From Aldehydirespirator sp965204415 (lineage in GTDB: Bacteria > Actinomycetota > Acidimicrobiia > Acidimicrobiales > Aldehydirespiratoraceae), in the NCBI GenBank assembly GCA_965204415.1, contig CBDBEL010000003.1, forward strand, positions 868,001 to 932,000: DNA of 64,000 bases, in the 5' to 3' direction. Positions 57,020 through 64,000 of the stretch are shown here, piece after piece. Below the pieces are notes generated by a model, which was given only the letters and a program-made list of their open reading frames with translations, ran no database searches and was not told the DNA's origin. Every line of letters starts with the position of its first letter. The first letter of the stretch is position 1. The position numbers and the translations under genes are program-made.

Positions 57020-57065
57020 GGGGCCCGAGCGGCCCTCAGGTCGCAGCGAACAGGAGCGGGGAACC
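57020..57065. repeat. Dispersed repeat copy 4 (diverged)
   Basis: GCCCGGGGCCCGAGCGGCCC then GTCGCAGCGAACAGGAGCGG matches the core of the other copies (CGGCCCGTGAGCGCAGCGAA, ACAAGAGCGGGAA). It sits between the tRNA gene and the receiver-domain gene. Confidence 0.55.
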
Positions 57066-57081
57066 GGTGCGGGCCACGCCC

Positions 57082-57462
57082 TCAGGCGGGAGCGGAGGCT
57101 TCGGCCAGGGTTGCCGCCACCAGGCGGGCAAGGCCCATCGGGTCTATGGGCTTGACCAGCCACGCGTCCGCGGTGCTGCGGCGGGCCAGGAACTCGTCGG
57201 CGTCGCGGTCCAGCAGCATGATCACCGGTCGCCGCGGCAGCCGGCCCATGTCCTCCTCCTGGCGGACGGCCAGGCAGGCGGCCATCCCGCCCATGTTGCC
57301 GACCTGCAGGTCGAGCACCACCAGGGCGGGGTCGACCAGCTCGATCGCCTCGAGAGTGTCCGCGCCCCGCCGCACCCGGTGCAGGGTGTGCTGGCCGCTC
57401 AGCGCGGCCTCGCACTGCGCCGCGACCCAGTCGGCGTCGGTCACCAGCAGCACCTCGGGCAC
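57082..57462 (-). CDS. Response regulator receiver-domain protein
   Basis: A single receiver domain of about 126 aa from GTG 57462: EVLLVTDADW provides the acidic pocket, ALVVLDLQVGNMGG the phosphorylatable Asp, VIMLLDRDADEF the beta-4 region and WLVKPIDPMGL the conserved Lys-Pro. No output domain follows. It is divergent from the STAS gene 61 nt away, suggesting a shared signalling function. A longer start at 57555 would overlap that gene. Confidence 0.8.
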   Translation of the reverse strand: MPEVLLVTDADWVAAQCEAALSGQHTLHRVRRGADTLEAIELVDPALVVLDLQVGNMGGMAACLAVRQEEDMGRLPRRPVIMLLDRDADEFLARRSTADAWLVKPIDPMGLARLVAATLAEASAPA

Positions 57463-57523
57463 GGCGGAGATCGTACCGTTGCTTCGCCGGTCATCCCGAT
57501 CCCGGCGGGGCCGGATATCCTCG

Positions 57524-57883
57524 GTGCCTGTGCTGGACATCGAGTCGTTCCACAACGAAGCCGAGTCCTACTACCTGCTTCGTCCCACCGGCGAGCTCGA
57601 CGCCTACACGGTGGCCCAGTTCCGGGAGGCGCTCGCGGACCACGCCACCGCGGGCCGTCTCGTCGTGGATCTCTGCGGTGTGCCCTTCATCGACTCGGCC
57701 GGTCTCGGCGCCCTCATCGGCGGGATCCGCCGCATCCGCGAGAATGAGGGCAGGGTCGTGGTGTTCTGCAACGGCGCGACGCTGATCCGGCTGTTGCACA
57801 CCACTGGCTTCGACCGCATCGTGCCGGTCGAAGAGACCCTCGAGGCCGCGGTCGGCGCCCTCGACCGAGACCCCGACGTCTGA
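57524..57883 (+). CDS. STAS-domain anti-sigma factor antagonist
   Basis: A 119-aa STAS protein: SYYLLRPTGELDAYTVAQFREALADHA, then LVVDLCGVPFIDSAGLGALIGGIRRIRE with the phosphorylatable Ser in the FIDSAG motif, and FDRIVPVEETLEAAVGAL. It should bind an RsbW-like kinase to release a sigma factor; a candidate HATPase protein is at 24911. GTG 57524 or 57530 are both possible. The stop is 5 nt before the nfeD frame. Confidence 0.88.
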   Translation: MPVLDIESFHNEAESYYLLRPTGELDAYTVAQFREALADHATAGRLVVDLCGVPFIDSAGLGALIGGIRRIRENEGRVVVFCNGATLIRLLHTTGFDRIVPVEETLEAAVGALDRDPDV

Positions 57884-57888
57884 TCCGT

Positions 57889-59226
57889 TTGAGGAGACCG
57901 CGCCTCTCGGCTCGGCTCATGCGGCTCGCCGTGGGCGCGGCCGCGGCCGCGATCGGTGCCGTCGTCGCGCTGTCCGGCGGCACCGCCGGGGCCTCTGACA
58001 ACTTCGACGGCGCGGCCGACACCGGCTCGCCCGTCCTCGACGTCGTCGAGGTGTCGGGCTTCCTCGACGGGATCATGGCCGACTTCATCGAGCGATCCAT
58101 GGAGCAGGCCGCCGCCAAGGGCTCGCTCGGTCTCGTGCTCCAGGTCAACAGCCCGCGGGCCATCGTCGACGACGAGCGCCTAGTCGAGCTGGCTGCCCGC
58201 ATCCGCTCCTCGGACGTGCCGGTCTACATGTGGGTCGGACCCTCCGGGGCGGTGGCCACCGGAGCGGTCGGCCAGCTGGCCGGGGTGGTGAGCGACCTGG
58301 CCGTGGCCCCCGGCTCGGCGCTGGGCGACCTCGGCCGGCCCATCCTGCCGATCGAGCACCTGGCCGGGCCCTTTGCCGAGGCCTACCCCACCATGCAGGA
58401 CCGGACCATCTCATCGGCCGAGAGCATCGAGCTCGGCCTGGCCCGGGAGGCTCCCACCCTGGGATTCTTCGTGATCGACCTGCCCGACTTCGAGACTGGG
58501 ATCGACACCACCGGCGACGAGCCGGTCCGGGTTCCGGTCAGCCCGGTGCGGTTCGCCAAGCTCTCGCTGATCGACCAGTTCATGCACACCGCGGCCAGCC
58601 CCGCGCTGGCCTACCTGCTGCTGCTGGCCGGCGCCGGGCTGCTCGTCTTCGAGCTCTACACCGCGGGCGTGGGCCTTGCCGGGGGCCTGGGCGCGCTGTC
58701 CTTCCTGCTCGGCTGCTACGGGCTGGCCGCGCTCCCGGCCCGGGGCTGGGCCGTCGGGCTGCTGCTGGTCGCCATGTTCGGGTACGGCGTGGACATCCAG
58801 ACCGGCGTGCCTCGGGTCTGGACTGTGATCGGCACCGCTTGCCTGACGGCCGGATCGTTGACCCTCTTCGACGGGGTGTCGCTGTCGTGGGTCACGCTTC
58901 TGGCCGGGATCATCGGCGTCACCGCAGGGATGGTGACCGGGATGCCGGCGATGGTCCGCACCCGGTTCGGCACCCCGACCATCGGGCGGGAATGGATGAT
59001 CGGCGCCCTTGGCGTCGCTCGGGACGCGGTAGACCCCGAGGGGGTCGTGATCATCGACGGTGCCCCGTGGCGCGCTCGCACCCAGCGGGCCACCCCCGTC
59101 GCGGAGGGCGACCCCATCCGCGTGATGGCCCTGGAAGGCCTGGTCCTCACCGTCGAGCCCGCAGACGACGCCGACGGCGATGACGCCGGCGTAGACGGGA
59201 CCGTCGACGGCGACACCGCCGACTGA
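57889..59226 (+). CDS. NfeD-like membrane serine protease family protein
   Basis: A 445-aa protein of the NfeD family from TTG 57889. Order: signal helix, a ClpP-class domain (VVEVSGFLDGIMADFIERSMEQAAAKGSLGLVLQVNSP and MWVGPSGAVATGAVGQLAGVVSDLAVAPGS), a multi-helix membrane part (YLLLLAGAGLLVFELYTAGVG) and a C-terminal OB-fold (IGALGVARDAVDPEGVVIIDGAPWRART). The usual catalytic Ser is in the GPSGAVATG stretch, and the paired Lys is not obvious. Partner stomatin (SPFH) genes are not adjacent. Confidence 0.85.
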   Translation: MRRPRLSARLMRLAVGAAAAAIGAVVALSGGTAGASDNFDGAADTGSPVLDVVEVSGFLDGIMADFIERSMEQAAAKGSLGLVLQVNSPRAIVDDERLVELAARIRSSDVPVYMWVGPSGAVATGAVGQLAGVVSDLAVAPGSALGDLGRPILPIEHLAGPFAEAYPTMQDRTISSAESIELGLAREAPTLGFFVIDLPDFETGIDTTGDEPVRVPVSPVRFAKLSLIDQFMHTAASPALAYLLLLAGAGLLVFELYTAGVGLAGGLGALSFLLGCYGLAALPARGWAVGLLLVAMFGYGVDIQTGVPRVWTVIGTACLTAGSLTLFDGVSLSWVTLLAGIIGVTAGMVTGMPAMVRTRFGTPTIGREWMIGALGVARDAVDPEGVVIIDGAPWRARTQRATPVAEGDPIRVMALEGLVLTVEPADDADGDDAGVDGTVDGDTAD

Positions 59227-59406
59227 AGAGGGGTCGGGAAGCCGGTGGCCCCTGAGCCGGCGATGTCACAGGCCTGCCGGATAATCGATCCCATGAAGCG
59301 GGCGTGGCTTCCGGGTCCGGTCGAGCGGTGCGGAGAAAAGCACTTGAACGGCTTGGCTTCGGGTCATCTCATGTGGTAGTCGTCACAGGCGAGGAGGGCG
59401 TTTGGT

Positions 59407-59676
59407 ATGGGGTTTCCATCTGCCGACAGGGCTGAATGGCAAATGCGGGCGGCCTGTCGAGGCCCTCACGCTTCGGTGTTCTTCCCTCCGCCCTACGTCG
59501 AGAAGCGCGACGAGAAGCGGCGCCGCGAGCTACGAGCCAAGGACATCTGCGCCACCTGCTCGGTGCAGTCCGATTGCCTCCAGTACGCGCTGGACATCGG
59601 TGAGCAGCACGGCATCTGGGGCGGGCTCAACGAAGTGGAGCGGCGCGACCTCCTGCTGCGCACAGCCCGAGCCTGA
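59407..59676 (+). CDS. WhiB-family iron-sulfur transcriptional regulator
   Basis: An 89-aa WhiB-like protein with all four cluster cysteines: Cys17 in RAACRG and the triplet DICATCSVQSDCLQYAL, followed by the GIWGG turn and a basic C-terminal end. WhiB proteins bind [4Fe-4S] clusters and act with the primary sigma factor. They occur only in actinobacteria and their phages, so this gene anchors the taxonomic inference. GAGGAGG lies before ATG 59407. The 180-nt leader is long and probably regulatory. Confidence 0.95.
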   Translation: MGFPSADRAEWQMRAACRGPHASVFFPPPYVEKRDEKRRRELRAKDICATCSVQSDCLQYALDIGEQHGIWGGLNEVERRDLLLRTARA

Positions 59677-59689
59677 ACCACAGCCTGAG

Positions 59690-61408
59690 CTACAGCTCCG
59701 GCAGCCGGGCGCCGGCGATGCGCACGTCGCCGCGCCGGCGGGTGACGCCGGTGCTGTCGAGCCGGCCCAGCAGGGCCAGGGCGTACTTGCGGGTGGTGCC
59801 CCACGCGTCCCGCACCTCGGCCACCGTCACCCCTTCGGGCTGATCGGCCAGGAGCCGGGCCACCACCGTCGCGGCCTCGTCGACCGCGGACGCGGCGAAG
59901 TGGATGCCGCTGCTCTCGACGAGACGGCCCTGCCTCACCAGAAGACGCAGCTCGTCGCTGCTGACGCCGGTCGCCGCGGGAGGCGCGAAGGGGTCGGCCT
60001 CGGCCGCGGCCACGAACGGATGGTCGGCCAGCGGGTCTGATCCGCCCGCGGCGCGGGCCCGGCCCCCGCCGCTGGCGATGCCTTCGATGGCGCCGATCAC
60101 CGCCCGCTCGAAGTCGTCGAGCCCGGCCAGGTCGAGTCCGAGCGGCCCGGCGCCGGCCACCGCGTCGGCCAACCGCTGCCTGGTCCGCTCCAAGTGCTCG
60201 GGATCCACCGCCCACCGGCCCAGATCAGGCGGGCGGGCGGTGCCGGTGAGCCTCTCCAGCCGCGCCGCGTCGATCCGGCCCCGCTCGGCGACGATCCGCT
60301 CCACCGACCGGTCGGGCCGGGCTCTCGAGGCGGGCAGCACCGGGTCGACGTCGAGCACCTCGCCGCCTCCGACCGTCTCGGAACGCCCCGACTCGCGCAG
60401 GATGAACCGGTCCCCCATGCACAGCGGGAGCGGGACGGGCAGGTGCAGCCGAACCAGTCCCGCACTGCCCGGCTCGATGGTCGACGGCCCCAGCACCCGC
60501 AGCCGCACCGGGTGCTCGCCCGAGCCGATGTAGGCCACGTAAGCCCCCCGGCGGGTGACGGGATGGTCGAGCGAGGCCAGCACCGACAGCTCCGCGTCGA
60601 CGGTGCGGGCCGCGTGCCACTGCTCGGCGCGCACCACCGCGTCCCCCCGGGCCACATCCCGGTGGCCCGCGCCGACGAGGTTGACCGCCACCCGGTTTCC
60701 GGGGCCCATCTCCTCGCACTGCTGGTGCAGGCTCTGCAGGGCTCGCACCCGCACGCTGTGGCCGGTGGGCAGAACCGCGAGAGTGTCGTCGTTGCGGAGC
60801 CGCCCCCCGGTCAGGGTGCCGGTCACCACCGTGCCCGACCCCTTGATGGCGAAGGCCCGGTCCACCCACAGCCGGGGCCGGCCGCGGTCCGCCGCGGTGG
60901 GGGTGACGGCCAGCAGATCGTCCAGCACCGCAACCAGCGCGTCCATCCCGGTGCCGTCGATCGCGTCGGTGGCCACGATGGGCGCCCCGGCCAGGAACGT
61001 GCCGGCGACGTGCTCGGCCACGTCGAGACGGGCCAACTCCACCAAGTCCTCGTCGGCGTCGCCCGCCTTGGTGAGGGCCACCATGCCGTGGCGCAGCCCG
61101 AGGAGCTGCAGGATGCGCAGATGCTCCTCGGACTGGGGCTTCCATCCCTCGGCCACGTCCACCACGAACACGCAGGCGTCCACCCCGCTGACCCCGGCCA
61201 GCATGTTCTTGAGGAACCGGACATGGCCGGGAACGTCGATGAAGGCGATCTGGCGACCCGACGGCAGCGGCATCGACGCGAAGCCCAAGTCGATGGTTAG
61301 GCCCCGCTCCTTCTCCTCGTCCCACCGGTCGGGATCGGTGCCGGTGAGCGCCCGCACCAGGGTGCTCTTGCCGTGGTCGACATGGCCGGCGGTGGCGACT
61401 ACATGCAT
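59690..61408 (-). CDS. selB: Selenocysteine-specific elongation factor SelB
   Basis: A 572-aa GTPase that brings Sec-tRNA to UGA codons beside a SECIS hairpin. G1 is GHVDHGKST, G3 DVPGHVRFLKNML, G4 TKAGD and the EF-Tu-like domains follow. The C-terminal winged-helix domains (SSDELRLLVRQGRLVESSGIHFAASAVDE, VTVAEVRDAWGTTRKYALALLGRLDSTGVTRRRGD) bind the SECIS RNA. It lies 5 nt after selA on the same strand and depends on serS for seryl-tRNA-Sec. Confidence 0.96.
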   Translation of the reverse strand: MHVVATAGHVDHGKSTLVRALTGTDPDRWDEEKERGLTIDLGFASMPLPSGRQIAFIDVPGHVRFLKNMLAGVSGVDACVFVVDVAEGWKPQSEEHLRILQLLGLRHGMVALTKAGDADEDLVELARLDVAEHVAGTFLAGAPIVATDAIDGTGMDALVAVLDDLLAVTPTAADRGRPRLWVDRAFAIKGSGTVVTGTLTGGRLRNDDTLAVLPTGHSVRVRALQSLHQQCEEMGPGNRVAVNLVGAGHRDVARGDAVVRAEQWHAARTVDAELSVLASLDHPVTRRGAYVAYIGSGEHPVRLRVLGPSTIEPGSAGLVRLHLPVPLPLCMGDRFILRESGRSETVGGGEVLDVDPVLPASRARPDRSVERIVAERGRIDAARLERLTGTARPPDLGRWAVDPEHLERTRQRLADAVAGAGPLGLDLAGLDDFERAVIGAIEGIASGGGRARAAGGSDPLADHPFVAAAEADPFAPPAATGVSSDELRLLVRQGRLVESSGIHFAASAVDEAATVVARLLADQPEGVTVAEVRDAWGTTRKYALALLGRLDSTGVTRRRGDVRIAGARLPEL

Positions 61409-61413
61409 CCCGG

Positions 61414-62718
61414 TCAGGTCGCTCGCAGACTGGACAGGCCGGCGACCTCGCGCAGCGCGGCGGCCACCTCGGCGTCATCGTCGGGGTGGACCGTGCGCAG
61501 GTCCGCGACGGTGGTGCCGTCGATCACCCGGGCGATGATCGGCCGGGGCCGTGACCGCAGCGCGCCCGCGTGGTCGCCGGGCACGGACACGCCCACCGAC
61601 TCGATCTCGACGCCGGGGAGGGTGCCGCCGCCCGGTGTGGCTGCGGTGGCGGCCGCGGCGAGGCCCTCGTAGGGGCCCAGCCGGGCTCGCAGCTCGGCCG
61701 GGGTGACGGCGGCCATCCGCCAGAACTCGATGGCGTTGCCGTCGCCCCGCAGGTAGGCCAGCGCGGTGTCCTGCAGCGCGGCCAGTACCAGCGATCCCGG
61801 CCGCAGCGCCCGGGCCAGCCGGTGCCGGCGGCAGGCGTCGACCAGGTCGGCCCGCCCCGCGATGATGCCGGCCTGGGGTCCGCCCAGGAGCTTGTCGCCG
61901 GAGAAGGTCACCAGCGCCGCTCCGGCCTCGAGGGTCTGGCGGGCGGCCGGCTCGGAGTCCAGCCACGGCGGGGGGCCGCCCTCCAGCCAGCCGCAGCGGC
62001 TGTCGAGCAGGCCCGACCCGATGTCGGCCACAAGCGGCGGGCCCAGGTCGGTCAGCTCGGCCGTGCGGGGCGCCTCGGTGAAGCCCACCACCCGGAAGTT
62101 CGACTGGTGCACCTGCACCACCACCGCGACGTCGTTGGCGGGATCCGACACCGCGGCCGCGTAGTCGGCCCGGCGGGTGCGGTTGGTCGTCCCGACCTCC
62201 ACCAGCCGGGCGCCCGACCAGGCCATCACGTCGGGGACCCGGAACCCGCCGCCGATCTCCACCAGCTCGCCCCGCGACACCACCGCGTCACGGCCCTCGG
62301 CCAGCGCGGCCAGCACCAGCATCACCGCGGCCGCGCAGTTGTTGACGACCATGGCGGCCTCCGCGCCGCAGGCTCGGGCCAGCAGGCCGGGCGCGCCCGC
62401 CTGGCGGTCGCCGCGTTCGCCGGTGTCGAGGTCGAGCTCCAGGTTGGAGTAGTGGGCGCTCTGGCTCCATGCCTGCGGCGCCCGGCCCAGGTTGGTGTGC
62501 AGCAGCACGCCGGTGGCGTTGATGACCGGTGTCAGCAGCCGGCGCCGGAGGGTGCGGGCCCGTGCCGGGGCCGAGTCGGGGTCGCCGGCCGCGATGGCGG
62601 CCCGGGCTGCGTCCACCAGCAGCGGATGGGGCAGGCCGGTAACGGCCAGCGAGCGGGCCAGCCGGTCCACGGAGGGCGGTCGATCCTGGGGCGACACGTT
62701 GGTGACAAGGCTAGGCAT
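61414..62718 (-). CDS. selA: L-seryl-tRNA(Sec) selenium transferase SelA
   Basis: A 434-aa PLP enzyme that converts seryl-tRNA-Sec to selenocysteyl-tRNA-Sec. It shows VINATGVLLHTNLGRAP, a CGAEAAMVVNNCAAAVMLVLAAL segment, VVQVHQSNFRVVGF and the PLP lysine in VTFSGDKLLGGPQAGI. The length is family-typical. Selenophosphate synthetase SelD and tRNA-Sec are not seen in this window. Confidence 0.96.
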   Translation of the reverse strand: MPSLVTNVSPQDRPPSVDRLARSLAVTGLPHPLLVDAARAAIAAGDPDSAPARARTLRRRLLTPVINATGVLLHTNLGRAPQAWSQSAHYSNLELDLDTGERGDRQAGAPGLLARACGAEAAMVVNNCAAAVMLVLAALAEGRDAVVSRGELVEIGGGFRVPDVMAWSGARLVEVGTTNRTRRADYAAAVSDPANDVAVVVQVHQSNFRVVGFTEAPRTAELTDLGPPLVADIGSGLLDSRCGWLEGGPPPWLDSEPAARQTLEAGAALVTFSGDKLLGGPQAGIIAGRADLVDACRRHRLARALRPGSLVLAALQDTALAYLRGDGNAIEFWRMAAVTPAELRARLGPYEGLAAAATAATPGGGTLPGVEIESVGVSVPGDHAGALRSRPRPIIARVIDGTTVADLRTVHPDDDAEVAAALREVAGLSSLRAT

Positions 62719-62846
62719 TCGCTCGCGAGGGTTGTGCGGTCGATCCGGCGTCCGTCGCGGCCCCTCAGGGGTTGGCGACCCGGAACGGCCGCGAGCCCGC
62801 GGTCGGCGAGTCTGCGACTGTCCCTTCGGCCTCTTACGCTGGGGCC

Positions 62847-64000
62847 GTGTTCGTAGTGCTGCTCCTGGCGCTGTTGTGCGTGCCGCTGCTGGAGCTGTAC
62901 GTGATCATCTGGATGGCCGGCGGCGTGGGGACGGCCGAGACCATCGGTCTTCTGATCGCGGTGTCGGTGGTGGGGGCGTGGATGGTGCGCCGGTCCGGTA
63001 TCGGCGTGCTCAACCAGATCCGGGTCCGCCTCGATCGCGGCGAGCTGCCCACCGGAGAGCTGGTCGACGGGCTGCTGATCCTGATCGCGGGCGCGCTCAT
63101 GCTCACACCCGGGTTCATCACCGACGCGGTGGGTCTGCTGCTGCTGTTCTTCCCGACCAGGCTGCTCGTGCGGTCGCTGCTGGTGCGCCACTTCGCCAAG
63201 AAGATCAACCTGCACGGATGGACGGCCGGACCGGACGGCCGGGGCGGTTTCGGCTTCGGCTATACATCGGGCGGCGGTCGGCGCCGGCCCGGCGGAGGAG
63301 ACGTCCGCGATGTCGATGACGTGCGCGAGGTCGGCGACGGCGAGCAGACCAGGACGCGACCAGGATGGAGACTGACAATGCAGATTGACCCGGCCGTCAC
63401 GGCGGCAGTCGACCAGGTGCTCACCACCACCCGGGCGGTGCGCCGGCGCCTCGACCTCGAGCGTGACGTGGACGACGAGATCATCCTGGACTGCATCGAC
63501 ATTGCCGAGCAGGCCCCCACCGGGGGCAACCAGGGCAGCCGGCGATGGCTCATCGTGCGCGACCCCGACCTCAAGCGGCGCCTCTCGGAGCTGTACTGCG
63601 ACGTGATCGGCAACCGCATGATCGAGGCGCGCGACCGCCTGGCCGGCACCGGGGACCCCCGGGAGCGGTCCATGCGGTCCTCGGCCCATCTGGCCGAGCA
63701 TCTGGGCGAGGTGCCGGCCATCGTCATCCCGGTGATCCTCGGGCGTCACGACGGCAGCGGCCGCCCCGGCCTGTTCGACTCGGTGATCCAGAGCGGCTGG
63801 AGCTTCTGCCTGGCCCTGCGGGCCCGGGGCCTGGGCACGGTCTGGACCACCGCCGGTCTGGTCAACGCCGGTGACATCAAGGAGTTGCTGGGCATCCCCG
63901 AAGACGTGACCGAGATCGCCATGTTCCCGGTGGCGTGGACCGCCGGCACCGACTTCAAGCCGGCCCGGCGCCATCCGGCCCGCGAGATCGCCTACTTCGA
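62847..64000 (+). CDS. FxsA membrane domain joined in frame to a nitroreductase (partial)
   Basis: GTG 62847 opens a frame that stays open to the window end. Residues 1-177 are FxsA-like: four membrane segments (FVVLLLALLCVPLLELYVIIWMAG, then TIGLLIAVSVVGAWMVRRSGIG and LLILIAGALMLTPGFITDAVGLLLLF) and a Gly/Arg-rich tail. From residue 178 (ATG 63378) a nitroreductase follows, with TTTRAVRRRLDLERDV, CIDIAEQAPTGGNQGSRRWLIVRD and WTTAGLVNAGDIKELLGIPED. A GGAG lies 7 nt before ATG 63378, so separate initiation is possible. A missing stop or a true fusion cannot be distinguished here. Confidence 0.8.
   Translation, partial: MFVVLLLALLCVPLLELYVIIWMAGGVGTAETIGLLIAVSVVGAWMVRRSGIGVLNQIRVRLDRGELPTGELVDGLLILIAGALMLTPGFITDAVGLLLLFFPTRLLVRSLLVRHFAKKINLHGWTAGPDGRGGFGFGYTSGGGRRRPGGGDVRDVDDVREVGDGEQTRTRPGWRLTMQIDPAVTAAVDQVLTTTRAVRRRLDLERDVDDEIILDCIDIAEQAPTGGNQGSRRWLIVRDPDLKRRLSELYCDVIGNRMIEARDRLAGTGDPRERSMRSSAHLAEHLGEVPAIVIPVILGRHDGSGRPGLFDSVIQSGWSFCLALRARGLGTVWTTAGLVNAGDIKELLGIPEDVTEIAMFPVAWTAGTDFKPARRHPAREIAYF

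Noticed and set aside
59237..59312. 76-nt stretch with GGAAGCC and GGCTTCC ends, considered as tRNA-Sec near selAB
   Set aside because: It lacks the T-loop TTCRA motif, a D arm and a TCA anticodon loop in place. It is only an inverted repeat in the whiB leader.
62719..62846. Gap between selA and the FxsA frame inspected for selC
   Set aside because: No cloverleaf, no long variable arm and no TTCGA-type T-loop could be built.

Overview
The window is high-GC actinobacterial chromosome, probably from the class Acidimicrobiia or a near relative. The inference rests on a WhiB regulator, GTG/TTG starts, dense 4-nt stop/start overlaps, a caa3-type oxidase locus with CtaG, and uniformly GC-rich codon use. 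No taxonomic marker was compared with a database, so class-level placement is only an inference.

Layout. (1) 1-11.4 kb: partial clpS and ctaA on the minus strand, then a long plus-strand respiratory locus: ctaB, three membrane genes that look like catalytically dead relatives of oxidase subunits I, III and IV, then a complete caa3 oxidase (ctaC-ctaD-41-aa ORF-ctaE-subunit IV) and ctaG. (2) 11.4-31.8 kb: mostly single housekeeping and metabolic genes. They include a sterol-C24-methyltransferase-like enzyme, OsmC, a flavin monooxygenase-like protein, a KamA-like radical SAM protein, serS, pdxH, ccdA/tlpA, orn, dut, lysC and asd, with two toxin-antitoxin pairs and several small transport or redox genes. 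A 71-bp tandem repeat separates lysC from asd. (3) 31.9-47.8 kb: a 14-gene plus-strand operon, nearly every junction translationally coupled. It encodes an HpaB-type flavin monooxygenase, UbiD-type decarboxylase, GntR regulator, ACMSD-like amidohydrolase, GlcG/HbpS protein, a full peptide/nickel-type ABC importer, RidA, gamma-glutamyltransferase, M24 peptidase-like protein, cupin and a DUF2848 protein. It reads as an import-and-degrade pathway for an aromatic compound carrying an amide, peptide or gamma-glutamyl group. The substrate is unknown and this is the best candidate for an undescribed system. (4) 48.2-56.9 kb: accessory DNA with an ORC/Cdc6-like ATPase, HNH nuclease, PIN-domain toxin pair, GNAT enzyme, broken hipBA, a secreted protein of unknown function beside a substrate-binding lipoprotein, a decayed gene fragment and interspersed repeats. 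It ends at the 3' side of a tRNA-Pro gene. (5) 57-64 kb: a receiver protein and STAS protein, NfeD, WhiB, selB/selA, and a continuous reading frame joining FxsA to a nitroreductase that runs off the window.

Main anomalies are the ligand-less oxidase paralogue trio, the coupled catabolic operon, frameshifts in the dppC-like and hipA genes, the FxsA-nitroreductase fusion, selAB without a visible tRNA-Sec, and a dispersed repeat family of about 70-150 bp with four recognisable copies.
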